Below are positions 8,776 through 19,937 of a stretch of 64,000 nucleotides of DNA, piece by piece. The DNA is taken from contig NZ_QHLX01000003.1 in assembly GCF_004135675.1 (NCBI RefSeq), positions 62,001 through 126,000 on the forward strand, given 5' to 3'. This stretch comes from Marinitoga lauensis. Lineage in GTDB: Bacteria > Thermotogota > Thermotogae > Petrotogales > Petrotogaceae. Both the position numbers and the translations under genes were made by a program. The notes under the pieces were generated by a model that ran no database searches, was not told the origin of the DNA, and saw nothing but the letters and a program-made list of their open reading frames with translations. Each line of letters starts with the position of its first letter. Within the stretch, counting starts at the first letter, position 1.

Positions 8776-10861
8776 GTGAAAAGTAAAGGTGTTATAATTT
8801 TAATATTTTTAATTTCAGTTATTATTTTTGGAGTGAATACTCCTAAGCAACCAGTGCTGTTTTTTAGAGTAGAAGATTCATTATCTGATTATCCTTCCAA
8901 TGTTTTGAATTTATTAAAAATAGGATTATATGAGAACATTGATTCTGAGAATAATTTTTCCTCATTAGATAATCGTTTTTCATATGAATTATATCCAGAT
9001 GAAGAAGTATATGCTGTAGAACTTGCAGTTTCAGCGGCAAGAATATTGGGTTTAGAAAAAGAAATATTAAAAAAATATCCCCTTTCATCTCCTACTTTTA
9101 ATGATATAAAAACAAAAATGGAAAATTCTTATTCAAATGACGGTTATGATTTTTCCAGAAATTATGGATATATAGAATATTTAAATAATTATTTTCTAAA
9201 AAAAATAAATACTCCTCTTATTGAATATTCCCCTTTAACAAAATTGAAAAAAGTGGATGTTATTAAAGCAGTTGTTAAAATATTTACAGTATTAAATATG
9301 AATAATAATTGGGGATATTCACCTGCTGAAGGTAATTTTGTTTCATATGCTGAATATTTGAATTCTATTTTAGATAAAGGAATGTATTCTTTTAAAGAGT
9401 CAGGGTATGTAAGTGTTTTTGAGAGATACTTTTTAACTAAATTTGATGGAAAAATAATACCCGTAATTAAATTACCAATCTTTGAAGGAGATAATGTGTT
9501 AGATGGTAATAAATATGTTAACAGAGCATACTTTTATTCTTTAATGGCATATATATTTGGGAATAAACCGTTAAAATTAAATGGAGATGATTTGATTCCA
9601 GTTAGAACATTAAATAATATGATTACATATTTGCCAAAATCTACATTTAAAGATGAACCTGTATTATTTGAAGTAAGAAAACCAATAGTATCAAAAATCT
9701 CAAAAATCATTCCATATACATTCTCAAATGATATAGTATTATTTAATACAGATAAAGAAGATTTAATTACTCTGGATAATTCAAAAATAACTGTAAAATC
9801 AAATTATTACGTTGAAAATATAGTAGAAAATACCTCTCAAAAGAAAAAAATAATAAGGCAAAAAGAAGAATACTATACAGGGAAAACATTTCCAATGACA
9901 TATAAATACTTAGATGAAAAAGATACAAATAATAAAAAATTTGAATTTTTAAGTTCAGGTACAATTAAAAAGGATGAAAATGGGGTATGGATTGTAAATA
10001 TTAATCATGAATCAATTGATAAAAAAGCAAAGATTCCTTCTAACTTAGAATTAACAAATAAATTTAAGATATCTGGAAATGAAATAAAAGCAAGATGGTA
10101 TTCAGTTGATGTAGAAACTATATCAGAAATGAAAAGATTGGCAAAAAAGGATTTCCTGAGATACCTGAAAAGTATAAAAAATTACATAAAGAGGTAAAAG
10201 CGGAAGATATTCCAAATGATATTGGTGTAGTATTTAAAACAGAAGTTGAATATAGTTATAGAACGAAAACTATAAAAAGTGATTATGTAAATAGTAAAGT
10301 AGAATATTATAAGGTTATTGATAGATTAAATGTGAATAGAGAATATGCAACTAAAAATCTTTAGATAACTTCCTTGCATTATATAATAATTCGGAAAATG
10401 TTGATATTAATGAAAAAAGTGATTTTATATCTTATTGGAAAGACATTGATGGAAAATTAGAAGATTTAAAAGCAAGTGAAAATGCTTATTTTGTACCTGA
10501 GATGAAAATCAATCTGGATATTATTGAAGAAAAATTTATACAAAAACCTCAAGATATGACAATGTTCTTCTGGACATTCTATGGAGGTAAATTAGTATCT
10601 TTTGAACCTGCAACATATAGATTATTTACACAAAAATTTGTTGAGCCGTTCAAATTTAGTCCAGAAGCATTATTATTTGTAAAATATAAAGATGGTACAG
10701 TAAAAAATGGTATGATGAGAACAGATGGTAAAAAATTGTTGTATAATAATACAGGGGAATATTTAAGAGATTTATTACTATGGTTCCAGGTTGCATTAAA
10801 ATTTGATAAGTATGGAAATAATTATTTAGAAATAGTATATGTTATAGCTGAAGAATTATAA
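8776..10861 (+). CDS. Large exported protein of unknown function, two frameshifts
   Basis: A GTG start follows CGGAGGTGG. The N-terminus (MKSKGVIILIFLISVIIFGVNT) is a signal peptide or membrane anchor. No family is recognised. The visible protein (about 690 residues) is rich in Asn, Lys, Tyr and Phe, with two stretches loosely like S-layer-homology helices (EVYAVELAVSAARILGLEKE and KVDVIKAVVKIFTVLNMNNN). Frame changes at about 10150 and 10363 join the rest, which ends FQVALKFDKYGNNYLEIVYV. It is followed after 20 bases by another exported protein and then manC, so a cell-envelope or sheath role is plausible. That is inference from context only. Confidence 0.6.
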
Positions 10862-10881
10862 AACTCCAACGGAGGTAAAAT

Positions 10882-13493
10882 ATGAAAAAAACTGTTTTTG
10901 TAATTCTATTAACTCTTATAATTTTCCTTGGATTATGGTTTAAACCAACTAAAGTAAAAGTAAATATAATTTTTCCAGAAGAATTAAAAGGTATAAATTT
11001 TGTTATTAAAATAGATAAAAAAGATAAAAGTTGGTTGATTCCAGGAAAACATAAATTAGAAATTATTTTTGGAAAGAATAAATTGGTGAGGGAACTATAT
11101 GTTCCCCGCTTTTTCTTTTCATTAAAAGAATATGATATTTATATTGAAAAACCGGAAATAAATGTGGATTATGATAGAGTTGATTATGATCAAATAATAT
11201 TACATTTGAATTCAAAAAATTACAAAATGGATTACTGGAAAATAAAATATAAAAATTATGAATACAAAACATCGTTAAAGGAGTATAAGATATTTATTTC
11301 TCCTTTTGAAAGGTATATATTAAAAGCAGAAGGATATATTGGAAATAAAAAAATATATGAAAAATCTTTTGAAATAACAGCACCCCTTTCTAAAATTAAA
11401 GATTATAAAATTGAAATCAGAGACTATATTGAAATAATATTAAATTTAGAAAATAATATGATAACTCCTGTGAAATATGAGATATATAAAAACGGTAAAT
11501 TTGTAGAAACAATAGATAATAATATATACAAAGACACAATCTCATACGATGAGATTACATATGAAATAATACCTGTTTATCCTACAGGATATAAAGGGGA
11601 TAAAATAAAAATAGTTAAACCAAAAATGACAGAAATTCCGAATAAAATTAACAAAGCATTGAATTTGAAATATAAAAAAGTATTTTTAAACGGAAAAGAG
11701 TATTTACCAGAAGATTTTAAAGAAGGAGAAAATGAGTTAAAAATATTTTTAAATGACTATACAGTGTGGTATAAAAAAATATATTTTGATTCAACTCCCC
11801 AAAGTTAGAGGAATATAAATTAAGATATAATAATAAATACAGGTTGGAATTAAAATCAAATGAGAAATCATCATTTGAATTAATAACAGAAGAAAGCACA
11901 TATTTATTTGATAATTCATATATTGAGTTTTTATCTTTTGGTAAAAGTGCAACGTTAACCTTATTTGATGAGCTTGGTAATAACTCCATATATACAATTG
12001 ATTTAAATCCATATCCAGAATATAAAATCGAAGAATCCAAAAATGGGATCTCATTTCATTTTAATGAAAAGTTTCCAGCTGATTTTTGTGAGTTAAAAAT
12101 AATAAATGAAGAAGGAAAAATTATTTCACAGATAAATGTAAGAAGTATAAGCAACTTTACATTTTCTAATTTTTTACCTGGTAAAGAGTATAAGTTTTTG
12201 TTATATATAGATGGTAATTTTCAGAAAGAGATATATAATAAAATAACCCCACCGGAACTTCCTAAAGTAAAAAAATTTGATAATATAAATGTGGGAGAGT
12301 TCAAATTAGAATTATATGATAAATATAAATACAATTATTATAAAATAGAATTAGATAATTATGTAAATGAAGGTGTTTTTGAAGGAGACAATAAAACATT
12401 TGATCTTCCTTTAGAAAAATTAACTAAAGAAGGTACTTTAAGTATATGGCGAGAATTTAAAGGGTATAAAACAGAGATTATAAAACTAAAAATAAAAGAC
12501 AACTTTTTATTCTCACAAAAGTTATATAAAAACTTACCAGAAAATTTAAATAAAAAATATTATATTATTTCAGATGATATTGTAATAGATTCGCTAAACT
12601 CAAAAGACTTAGTTGAATTTTATGTATTTCCTGATAAAAAGATAATAATCAATGGAAATATCAATAATAATTCTAAGTTGATTTTTAAAGCGATTAAAGG
12701 GCAATTTTATGGAATAGTATTAAATACAGGTGTTTTAAGAAATGTTGAAATATATAATGCAAATATAGGAATTTCAGTAAAAAATAACTTTGATTTATAT
12801 AATTTAGTTATTAAAAATTGTAATACAGGAATATATGGAAAAAAATATTCTGGTACTGCATATAATATAATACTATACGATAATAAAAAAGGTATAGAGA
12901 TGCTGGGAGGGAATATTGAAATCAAAAATTCCCTATTTTTTGATAATGAAACAACGTTTACATTTTATATTTCTGATGTAAATTTATATAATCTATCAAT
13001 TGCAGAATCTATATTGGATTTAGATATATATGGATCAAAATTGAAAATCAAAAATTCTTCATTTTTAAATAGTATTGAATCTATAAATTCATCAAAAAGT
13101 GATATGTATATAACTGATAGTAAATTTAAAAATAACAATAAGACAATCAAGTCTATAGAAGATAATAATTTAACTATAGAAAATTGTGAATTCATAAATA
13201 ATAAAATATCATTAGACATTTTTAAATCATCGCTTTTAATTGACTCTTCAAAGTTCATAAAAAACGATAAATCAATTTATGTATATAATTCTCAAAATGA
13301 TAAAGAAATAAAAATTAAAAATACAAAATTTGAGGATAATAAAATAGATATATATATTGATGGAAGTAATGATGTATATTTAGAAAATACAGAAATAAAT
13401 AACTTTTTTGATGGTAATATTGAGCCCACATGGGTAAATGAAAGAGGAAAAATATTAAAAAGAGGTAAAATAATTAAAGGAGGAAAAGAATGA
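10882..13493 (+). CDS. Exported protein with C-terminal right-handed beta-helix, frameshifted
   Basis: It starts with one hydrophobic helix (VFVILLTLIIFLGLWF), a signal or anchor, and has a GGAGG site. The next ~600 residues look like stacked small beta-domains. The last ~300 residues carry parallel beta-helix turns (repeated IKNSxFxxN and LYNLVIKNCNTGI units), as in pectate-lyase-like or surface-adhesin folds, without recognisable catalytic residues. A C-run (CCCC at about 11798) has one base too many; removing it joins the two frames through STPKLEEYKLRYNN. It overlaps the manC start by four bases, so the two are translationally coupled. It is probably an envelope or sheath component. Confidence 0.65.
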
Positions 13494-14500
13494 AAGCAAT
13501 AATATTAGCAGGTGGATCTGGTGAAAGGTTCTGGCCTTTAAGTACATCTAAAAAACCAAAACAGTTTTTAAAAATATTCTCTGACAAATCTTTGATCAGA
13601 GAAACCTTTGAAAGGTTAGTTTATAAATTAAAACCAGAAGATATATATATTGTTACTGCGGAAAAATATAAAAATGATACCTTAAAAGAATTATCGGAGT
13701 TGCCAGAAAATAATGTTTTGTTAGAGCCAATAGCGAGAAATACCGCTCCTGCATGTTTCCTGGGAACATTAGTAGCGGATAATGATGAAGTTGTTTTTAT
13801 TTTACCTGCAGATCATTATATACCAGATAAAGAAAAATTCTGGAAAACAGTAGAAAAAGGTATATATGCAGCAGAAAAATATAACGGATTAATTACAATG
13901 GGAATTAACCCAACAAGACCAGAGACAGGATATGGATATATAGAAGCAGGTAATGATTTAGAAGATAATATTATGAAAGTAAAAAGTTTTAAAGAAAAGC
14001 CAGATTATAATACAGCATTAAAATACTTACAAGAAGGTAATTATTATTGGAACAGCGGTATGTTTTTCTGGAAAAAAGATATTTTTTTAGAAGAAATGAA
14101 AAAATATAATGAAGATATATATAATGATATGAACGAGTTAAACCCAAATAATATTGATCAATTACATGAAATATATCCAAAAATTAGACGAATTAGTATA
14201 GATTATGCATTAATGGAGAAGTCAGATAAGGTATATACAGTTAAAGCAGAATATGAGTGGTCAGATGTAGGGAATTGGGTTTCGGTTAGAGAAATGGAAG
14301 GGTATTCAGATAATAATGAGAATGTACACTTAGTTGATAGTAAAAATGTATTTGTTAAAGCAAATAAAAATGTAGGTATTGTGGGATTGGAAAATATAAT
14401 TGTGATAGATACAGAAAATGGAATATTGATAGCGAAAGAAGATAAAATAAATGATATAAGAGAAATAGTAAAACAATTAAAAAAGAAAGAAGAGTTTTAA
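13490..14500 (+). CDS. manC: Mannose-1-phosphate guanylyltransferase
   Basis: A 336-residue nucleotidyltransferase making GDP-mannose from GTP and mannose-1-phosphate. It has the signature IILAGGSGERFWPLSTSKKPKQ, the EPIARNTAPA motif, the FILPADHY loop, FKEKP and the GMFFWKK region typical of GMPs. It lacks the C-terminal phosphomannose isomerase domain of fused enzymes; a separate manA lies at 26815. The gene starts within the stop of the exported beta-helix protein, linking GDP-mannose supply with envelope biogenesis. Its TAA stop is inside the following terminator stem. Confidence 0.93.
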   Translation: MKAIILAGGSGERFWPLSTSKKPKQFLKIFSDKSLIRETFERLVYKLKPEDIYIVTAEKYKNDTLKELSELPENNVLLEPIARNTAPACFLGTLVADNDEVVFILPADHYIPDKEKFWKTVEKGIYAAEKYNGLITMGINPTRPETGYGYIEAGNDLEDNIMKVKSFKEKPDYNTALKYLQEGNYYWNSGMFFWKKDIFLEEMKKYNEDIYNDMNELNPNNIDQLHEIYPKIRRISIDYALMEKSDKVYTVKAEYEWSDVGNWVSVREMEGYSDNNENVHLVDSKNVFVKANKNVGIVGLENIIVIDTENGILIAKEDKINDIREIVKQLKKKEEF

Positions 14501-14527
14501 AGCACGGGTTTTGGAAACCCGTGCTTT
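14499..14527 (+). terminator. manC terminator, copy 1 of a duplicated hairpin
   Basis: A 13-bp stem, AAAGCACGGGTTT / AAACCCGTGCTTT, with loop TGG. It overlaps the manC stop codon. Confidence 0.88.
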
Positions 14528-14528
14528 T

Positions 14529-14759
14529 AGTTTTTAGTCAAAGTACAAAATAAAATACTCAAATAATATTCGCTCATCCGGTGAAAATTCATATTCCTCA
14601 AAAATGTTCATTCCCACCGGTCGCTCAAACTCACATCCTTGTTCGGTTTCGCTCAATTTTGCATCCGTGCAAAATTGACCGGTTCCATTCACATTTTTTC
14701 GGGAATTTTCAAGGATTCGCTCATATTATTTTTTCTTATTTTATTTTGTCAACAGTCTG
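14529..14759. repeat. Inverted-repeat element C, flanked by duplicated terminators
   Basis: The left end (AGTCAAAGTACAAAATAAAA, AATAATATTCGCTCATCCGG) and right end (GGATTCGCTCATATTATT, TTATTTTGTCAACAGTCTGA) are long imperfect inverted repeats. The interior is a further nested palindrome: CAATTTTGCA-TCCG-TGCAAAATTG at the tip and ACCGGTC / GACCGGT lower down. The whole unit can therefore fold into one long hairpin. It closely matches element D at 30326-30556. There is no ORF inside. Confidence 0.75.
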
Positions 14760-14760
14760 A

Positions 14761-14789
14761 GCACGGGTTTTAAAAAACCGTGCTTTTTT
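14761..14789 (+). terminator. Copy 2 of the manC-type terminator hairpin
   Basis: GCACGGGTTTT, then AAAACCGTGC and TTTTTT. The first 11 bases are identical to the hairpin at 14502-14512, and the 3' arm has diverged slightly (one C lost). It is the second terminator copy on the far side of element C. Confidence 0.75.
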
Positions 14790-14899
14790 GATATAATTTT
14801 CTTGTAATATGATATTAAATAAATTATATCTATATTTTTTAGCAAAATTAAATTTTAAATGCTATATAAAACATAGAAATATTGAAAGGGGTAAAAAAA

Positions 14900-16558
14900 A
14901 TGAGAGTAAAAACAAAAATATGGTTATTGGTAGGAATTTTGTTAATATCACAAATCATTATGTTTTTAATAACTAATTACTCCTTTTCTGCAATCTTGAA
15001 TAAAGAAAAACAAATGGATGAAAAATACATTTTGAATATGAAAAATATAGGAATATATGCAACAGATTTTATGGAAGCGCGAAAAATAGTAGCTGAATAT
15101 CTGGCATTTAATGATGAGAATTTAAAATTAAAGGCTGAAAATAAAATGCAAGAAGTGATAGCTAGCATATCAAATATGGATTTAGATAATGATTTAAATG
15201 CAATAAAAGAAAGAGCTATAGAGGATATCTCTGCGTACTTAAATTTGTTGAAAAGCTATAATTCTGTAGAAGACATAAAAAATGATGCAGATAATTTTAG
15301 AAATATTGGAGCTAAAGCTATAGACTCTTTTAATGAACTACAAAAAGAAATAAATGAAAAGACAGATGTAATTATTAATGATAACTTTATATTAATAACT
15401 AAATCTAAAATATATGGAATCATAGTTATTATTTCATCTTTAATTGTTGGAATACTTATTTCGATAATAGTGATAAATACTATTATGCGAACATTAAGTA
15501 TATTGATGAAATATGCTGAAAATTTATCAGAAAAAGATTATACTGTTAAAATTCCTGAAATAAAATCAAAGGATGAATTTGGCCAATTAATAAAAATATT
15601 TAAAGAAATGCATATGCAGTTAGTTAAAGATATGAATCACATAAAAAATGAAAGTATAACATTAACCACATCAATGAAAGAAATAGTTAATGAAATGAAT
15701 ATTTCTGCTGAATCTTTGGAAGAAACTACAAATGCTGTAAATAGTATATCTGAAGAAATAGAAACAATTACAGCGGCAGTAGAAGAAACAACAGCATCTG
15801 TGCAGGAAATTTCTTCTGCTACAAAATTAATAGCTGATAACGCCACGGAAGCAGCAGAGTTTGGTCATCTTTCCACTGAGGAAGCAGAATTTGCAGGAAA
15901 TACAGTAAAAAAATCTATAGATAAAATGAAAGAAATAACAGAGGTAACTAAAGAAATAGAAAAAGTAGTTAAGGAATTTAATGAAAGTGCAGTAAAAATA
16001 AGTGATTTTGTCGATACCGTGGCAAATATAGCAGAACAAACAAATCTTCTCGCATTAAATGCTGCAATAGAAGCAGCAAGAGCAGGTGAGGCAGGAAAAG
16101 GATTTGCTGTAGTTGCAGATGAAGTTAGAGTATTAGCTGAAGAAAGTAGAAAAGCAGCCGATGAAATAAGAGAGGTTGTAGAAGGTATTCAAACAGTTTC
16201 TGATGAGGCTATGAATGTGTCAAATATTATCAATGAAAAAGTTAAAGAAGGTTCTGAACTATCAAATGAAGCAGGTGAAAATCTTGAAAAAATATTAAAA
16301 GCTATAAAAGATATTACTACAAGATTAGAAAGCATAGCTGCAAGTGTTGAAGAACAAACAGCAGCTGTTGATGAAATAGCAACGGCAATGACAGAATTAT
16401 CAGAAAATACAACAAGAATAAATGGTTCTATTCAGGAGATAAATGCAGCAACAGAAGAACAAACGGCAAATATTGAAAATGTAACAGCGGAAGCTAATAA
16501 AATGACAGAACTTGCGGATAGGTTGATGAATATTGTAAATCAATTTAAATTAAATTAA
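14900..16558 (+). CDS. Methyl-accepting chemotaxis protein
   Basis: A 552-residue chemoreceptor. The start is ATG 14900, nine bases after AAAGGGG; an upstream TTG at 14882 would include that site. It has a first membrane helix ([18 protein letters not shown]), a short extracytoplasmic four-helix-type sensor of about 150 residues, a second helix ([20 protein letters not shown]), a HAMP linker and a full signalling hairpin. The hairpin tip is [20 protein letters not shown] with [12 protein letters not shown] following. Glu/Gln-rich methylation helices ([16 protein letters not shown] and [15 protein letters not shown]) flank the tip. It should couple to CheA/CheW at the membrane. The signal it senses is unknown. 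Confidence 0.93.
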   Translation: MRVKTKIWLLVGILLISQIIMFLITNYSFSAILNKEKQMDEKYILNMKNIGIYATDFMEARKIVAEYLAFNDENLKLKAENKMQEVIASISNMDLDNDLNAIKERAIEDISAYLNLLKSYNSVEDIKNDADNFRNIGAKAIDSFNELQKEINEKTDVIINDNFILITKSKIYGIIVIISSLIVGILISIIVINTIMRTLSILMKYAENLSEKDYTVKIPEIKSKDEFGQLIKIFKEMHMQLVKDMNHIKNESITLTTSMKEIVNEMNISAESLEETTNAVNSISEEIETITAAVEETTASVQEISSATKLIADNATEAAEFGHLSTEEAEFAGNTVKKSIDKMKEITEVTKEIEKVVKEFNESAVKISDFVDTVANIAEQTNLLALNAAIEAARAGEAGKGFAVVADEVRVLAEESRKAADEIREVVEGIQTVSDEAMNVSNIINEKVKEGSELSNEAGENLEKILKAIKDITTRLESIAASVEEQTAAVDEIATAMTELSENTTRINGSIQEINAATEEQTANIENVTAEANKMTELADRLMNIVNQFKLN

Positions 16559-16605
16559 ATTGATTTGTTGAGTTTCCGGAAGTTTATAGAAATGGTGGTG
16601 GAATA

Positions 16606-18507
16606 TTGCTAAAAAAAATAGTCATAATAATAATTTTACTATTAGTAACAATAGGATTTCCAATAAAAATTGGTATATACTACAATCCACCAAAAATAAT
16701 AGATAGTAAAACAGGTATTTTCCCGGAAATACTTAATTATATTTTTGAAAAGGAAAATATTAAATATAATTATATTTTTGACACATTTTCTAATTTGATA
16801 AAAAAGCTTGATAATAGAGAGATTGATGCAATAGCCTGTGTTGGATTTTCTAATGAAAGAGCAAAAAAATATGATTTTAACGATGTATCATTTATGTCTG
16901 ATTGGGCTGTGGTATATGTTAATAAAAATAATAGAGGGATAACAAATATTTTTGATTTAAAAAATAAGAAAATAGGTGTTTTGAAAAAAGATATATACTA
17001 TGAAGATGATGAATATGGTATAAAAAAGAAATTAGAAAATTTTGACATAAAATCAACATTTGTAGAATTTTATACATATGATGGTATTTTTAATGCTCTT
17101 TCAGAAAACAAAATTGATGCTGGAGTTGTGAATAGAACATATGGTTTATTAAATGCAGAAAAATATAATCTTTCTCCTACGGATATAGTCTTTTCTCCGA
17201 TAAAATTATTAATGATGTTTAGAAAAGATTATAAAAGGAAAAATGAAATTATTAGTTTAATAGATGATGATTTAAAACGTTTTAAAGAAGATAAAAATTC
17301 AATATATTATGAAATAATAAATAAATATTTATATGTAGAAAAAATAAATAATATACCTGATTGGGTAAAATGGATAATTTATATATCTATAATAATATTT
17401 ATAGGCTTTTTAGCAGATCATTATTTCTTAAAAAAATTGGTAGAAAAAAGAACAAAAGAATTAAGAGAAATAAATAAAGAACTTAATAGAAAAAATAATG
17501 AACTGGAGTCTTTGAATGAACAAATCGTAGCTCAAAATGAAGAATTGGAAAGTTTATATATTCATAACGAAAAACTTCAAAATTCATTAAAGTTATTGAT
17601 AAAATTAATGGCTGATATGGGTGAAAGTGAATATATTTCTGAAGACTCGTTTATCTTAAAATTAGTTGAAACATTAAGATTTATCATTCCAGGGTTTAAA
17701 TATGATAAAGTAATAAAGGTTGAGAAAAATAAAAAAATAACTATTGTGGAATTTGGAAAAGAAAAAGAAACATTAAGAAAATTAAAAACATCATTAACTC
17801 TTTCTGATGATTTAAGATATGAAATTGTGCATGAGTTAGATGAAAAAGAAATAAATTTAGAATATGTATATGAATTAATGGAATCATTTAGAGTATTAGC
17901 AAAAGCATTCTATAGAATAAAAAATGAAGCGCAAATTGAGGAAAAATTCAGGGAAGATATAATTAAATCATTAATTTCATTTCTGGAATTACATGATGAA
18001 TATACAAAAAACCATTCGAAAAATGTAGCGAAATTGTCTAAAAAAATAGCCAAAAAAATGAATTTAGATGAAGAAACTCAGAAGAAAGTATATTGGGCAG
18101 CATTATTACATGACATTGGGAAATTAATAATTCCTAACGAAATATTAAATAAAACATCAAGACTAACAGAAGAAGAATATAATAAAATAAAAATGCATCC
18201 AGTGTATGGTTTTGAAGCATTAATAAAAGTGGAAAATTTAAAAGAAATAGCGTATGGAATTAAGTATCATCATGAAAGGTGTGATGGAAAAGGATATCCG
18301 GATGGATTGGAATGTAATGAAATACCATTAATAGCTAAAATTATAGCAGTAGCAGATTCATGGGATGCAATGAGATCTAGAAGAGCATATAGGGATCCTC
18401 TAGAATTTAATATTGCATTGAAAGAAATCAAAAAGAATGCTGGAATTCAATTTTCTCCAGAAGTTGTTGAAGCATTTTTGAAAATAATAAAAGAGGAAGG
18501 TGAGTAG
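16606..18507 (+). CDS. Solute-binding-protein / HD-GYP fusion (putative c-di-GMP phosphodiesterase)
   Basis: A TTG start follows GGTGGTGG. Residues 1-18 are a signal helix and about 20-245 form a family-3 solute-binding domain (IGIYYNPPKI, then IFDLKNKKIGVLKKD). A membrane helix lies near 255-275 (WVKWIIYISIIIFIGFLADH), followed by a coiled coil, a divergent linker and an HD-GYP domain in the last ~170 residues. The HD-GYP residues are all visible: LLHDIGK, MHPVYGFE, YHHERCDGKGYPDG. The layout suggests extracellular ligand binding controlling cytosolic cyclic-di-GMP hydrolysis. It lies 47 bases after the chemoreceptor gene, and its stop codon overlaps a bidirectional terminator. Confidence 0.87.
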   Translation: MLKKIVIIIILLLVTIGFPIKIGIYYNPPKIIDSKTGIFPEILNYIFEKENIKYNYIFDTFSNLIKKLDNREIDAIACVGFSNERAKKYDFNDVSFMSDWAVVYVNKNNRGITNIFDLKNKKIGVLKKDIYYEDDEYGIKKKLENFDIKSTFVEFYTYDGIFNALSENKIDAGVVNRTYGLLNAEKYNLSPTDIVFSPIKLLMMFRKDYKRKNEIISLIDDDLKRFKEDKNSIYYEIINKYLYVEKINNIPDWVKWIIYISIIIFIGFLADHYFLKKLVEKRTKELREINKELNRKNNELESLNEQIVAQNEELESLYIHNEKLQNSLKLLIKLMADMGESEYISEDSFILKLVETLRFIIPGFKYDKVIKVEKNKKITIVEFGKEKETLRKLKTSLTLSDDLRYEIVHELDEKEINLEYVYELMESFRVLAKAFYRIKNEAQIEEKFREDIIKSLISFLELHDEYTKNHSKNVAKLSKKIAKKMNLDEETQKKVYWAALLHDIGKLIIPNEILNKTSRLTEEEYNKIKMHPVYGFEALIKVENLKEIAYGIKYHHERCDGKGYPDGLECNEIPLIAKIIAVADSWDAMRSRRAYRDPLEFNIALKEIKKNAGIQFSPEVVEAFLKIIKEEGE

Positions 18508-18520
18508 ACCTTCCTCTTTT
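18491..18520. terminator. Bidirectional terminator between convergent genes
   Basis: Stem AAGAGGAAGGT / ACCTTCCTCTT with a 6-base loop and T-runs on both sides. It overlaps the HD-GYP stop codon and ends at the MATE gene stop. Confidence 0.87.
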
Positions 18521-19878
18521 TATATTATAGCTTTTCTCCAATTACCAAATTTAATAAATAACCATGCAATAATCATTGCTAAAATATTACTAATAATCAT
18601 AGCATAAAAAATTCCCATAAATCCCCAACTTTGTGCCATAACAGCAATTAAAGGAACTCTAATTCCCCATAATCTTGTTATATTAATAATCATGGATTGG
18701 CCAGTTCTTCCAGCTCCAACAAGTGTATTCACAAAGACACTCATTGAGGAGAAAAATGGAAGCGAAAATGAGACATATCTAAAGAATATTTTACCTATTT
18801 GAATAACTTCAGGTTCATTAATAAAAAACTTTGTTAGATGGGCACCAAAAAAGAAAGTCAATGTGCTTAAAAAAGTAACTATTAGAAAATTGGTTATGAA
18901 AGCAGTTTTAACGGTTTTTTCTGCATTTTTAATCTGATTAGCACCCAAAAATTGACCAACCATTGTTGTAACGGCTGCACCAATTCCAAATGAAATCATG
19001 GTTATGAGATTGATTATTCTGTTTCCAATTCCATAGGCACTAACTACTGATGGGCCAAAAGCAGAAACAAATCTCATAATAACAACAAAACCTAAAGAGG
19101 TTATTGTGTAACTCATAGAGCCTGGAAAGCCTATAGACAAAATCTTTTTTATAATAAACCAATCGAGTTTTAGATCTTTTAACTTTACCTTAAATCCTCT
19201 TTCGCCTTTGAAGACAAGATAAGAAGAAACCAGTCCAATAAATATTCGTGCGATTGTTGTGGTCCATGCAGCACCTATAACTCCCATTCTTGGGAATGGG
19301 CCAATTCCGAATATCATTAAAGGGTCTAAAATGGTATTTAATATAGTGGAATAAAACATCATATGCATTGAAAATTTAGAGTCTCCCCAACCTCTTAATA
19401 TAGCGCCAGAAATATTAAATAGAAATGCAAAAGGCATTCCAACCATTATTATATTAAAATATTTAATCGCATATGGGGCAATCTCTTTACTTTTTTCACC
19501 CGCAATAGCAGTAATTACCGGATTAGAAACAAAAATACCCAATAAAGCAAGTGTTAGACCTAGAAGGATTGCAACGGTATAAGCCTGTCCTGCAGTTTTT
19601 TGCGACATTTTTTTATTTTTAGCTCCAGTATATTGAGAAACAAGAGAAACAGTTGCATTTGAAAAACCTATAGTAAATGAAATAAAAACAAAAATTACAG
19701 GCCAGGTAATTGTAGTAGCAGAAAATTCAATTTTTCCTAATTTGCCTAAAAAATAGGCATCAACAATGTTGTACATTGTCTGCATTAGATTAGAAACTAT
19801 CATAGGCCATCCTAAAAGAAACAGTGACATAATAATAGAATTATTAAAAATATCAACTTTAGTATTTTTACTTGCCAT
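18520..19878 (-). CDS. MATE-family efflux transporter
   Basis: A 452-residue protein with about 12 membrane helices. The N-terminus (FLLGWPMIVSNLMQTMYNIVDAYFLGKLG) carries the MATE signature, and internal symmetry is seen in the second half (GFPGSMSYTITSLGFVVIMR and TMVGQFLGANQIKNAEK). The family exports drugs or metabolites in exchange for Na+ or H+; the substrate here is unknown. It is intact and has a consensus promoter upstream that lies within the 3' end of the next gene. Confidence 0.92.
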   Translation of the reverse strand: MASKNTKVDIFNNSIIMSLFLLGWPMIVSNLMQTMYNIVDAYFLGKLGKIEFSATTITWPVIFVFISFTIGFSNATVSLVSQYTGAKNKKMSQKTAGQAYTVAILLGLTLALLGIFVSNPVITAIAGEKSKEIAPYAIKYFNIIMVGMPFAFLFNISGAILRGWGDSKFSMHMMFYSTILNTILDPLMIFGIGPFPRMGVIGAAWTTTIARIFIGLVSSYLVFKGERGFKVKLKDLKLDWFIIKKILSIGFPGSMSYTITSLGFVVIMRFVSAFGPSVVSAYGIGNRIINLITMISFGIGAAVTTMVGQFLGANQIKNAEKTVKTAFITNFLIVTFLSTLTFFFGAHLTKFFINEPEVIQIGKIFFRYVSFSLPFFSSMSVFVNTLVGAGRTGQSMIINITRLWGIRVPLIAVMAQSWGFMGIFYAMIISNILAMIIAWLFIKFGNWRKAII

Positions 19879-19908
19879 AGTTCACCTCTTTGATTCGTTT
19901 TCCTAACT

Positions 19909-19937
19909 ATTATATCATGGATATTATTCTTTGTCAA
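19909..19937 (-). promoter_or_regulatory. Promoter of the MATE gene
   Basis: On the minus strand TTGACA (19932-19937) and TATAAT (19909-19914) have a 17-base spacer, a full consensus match. It overlaps the 3' end of pgeF. Confidence 0.88.
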
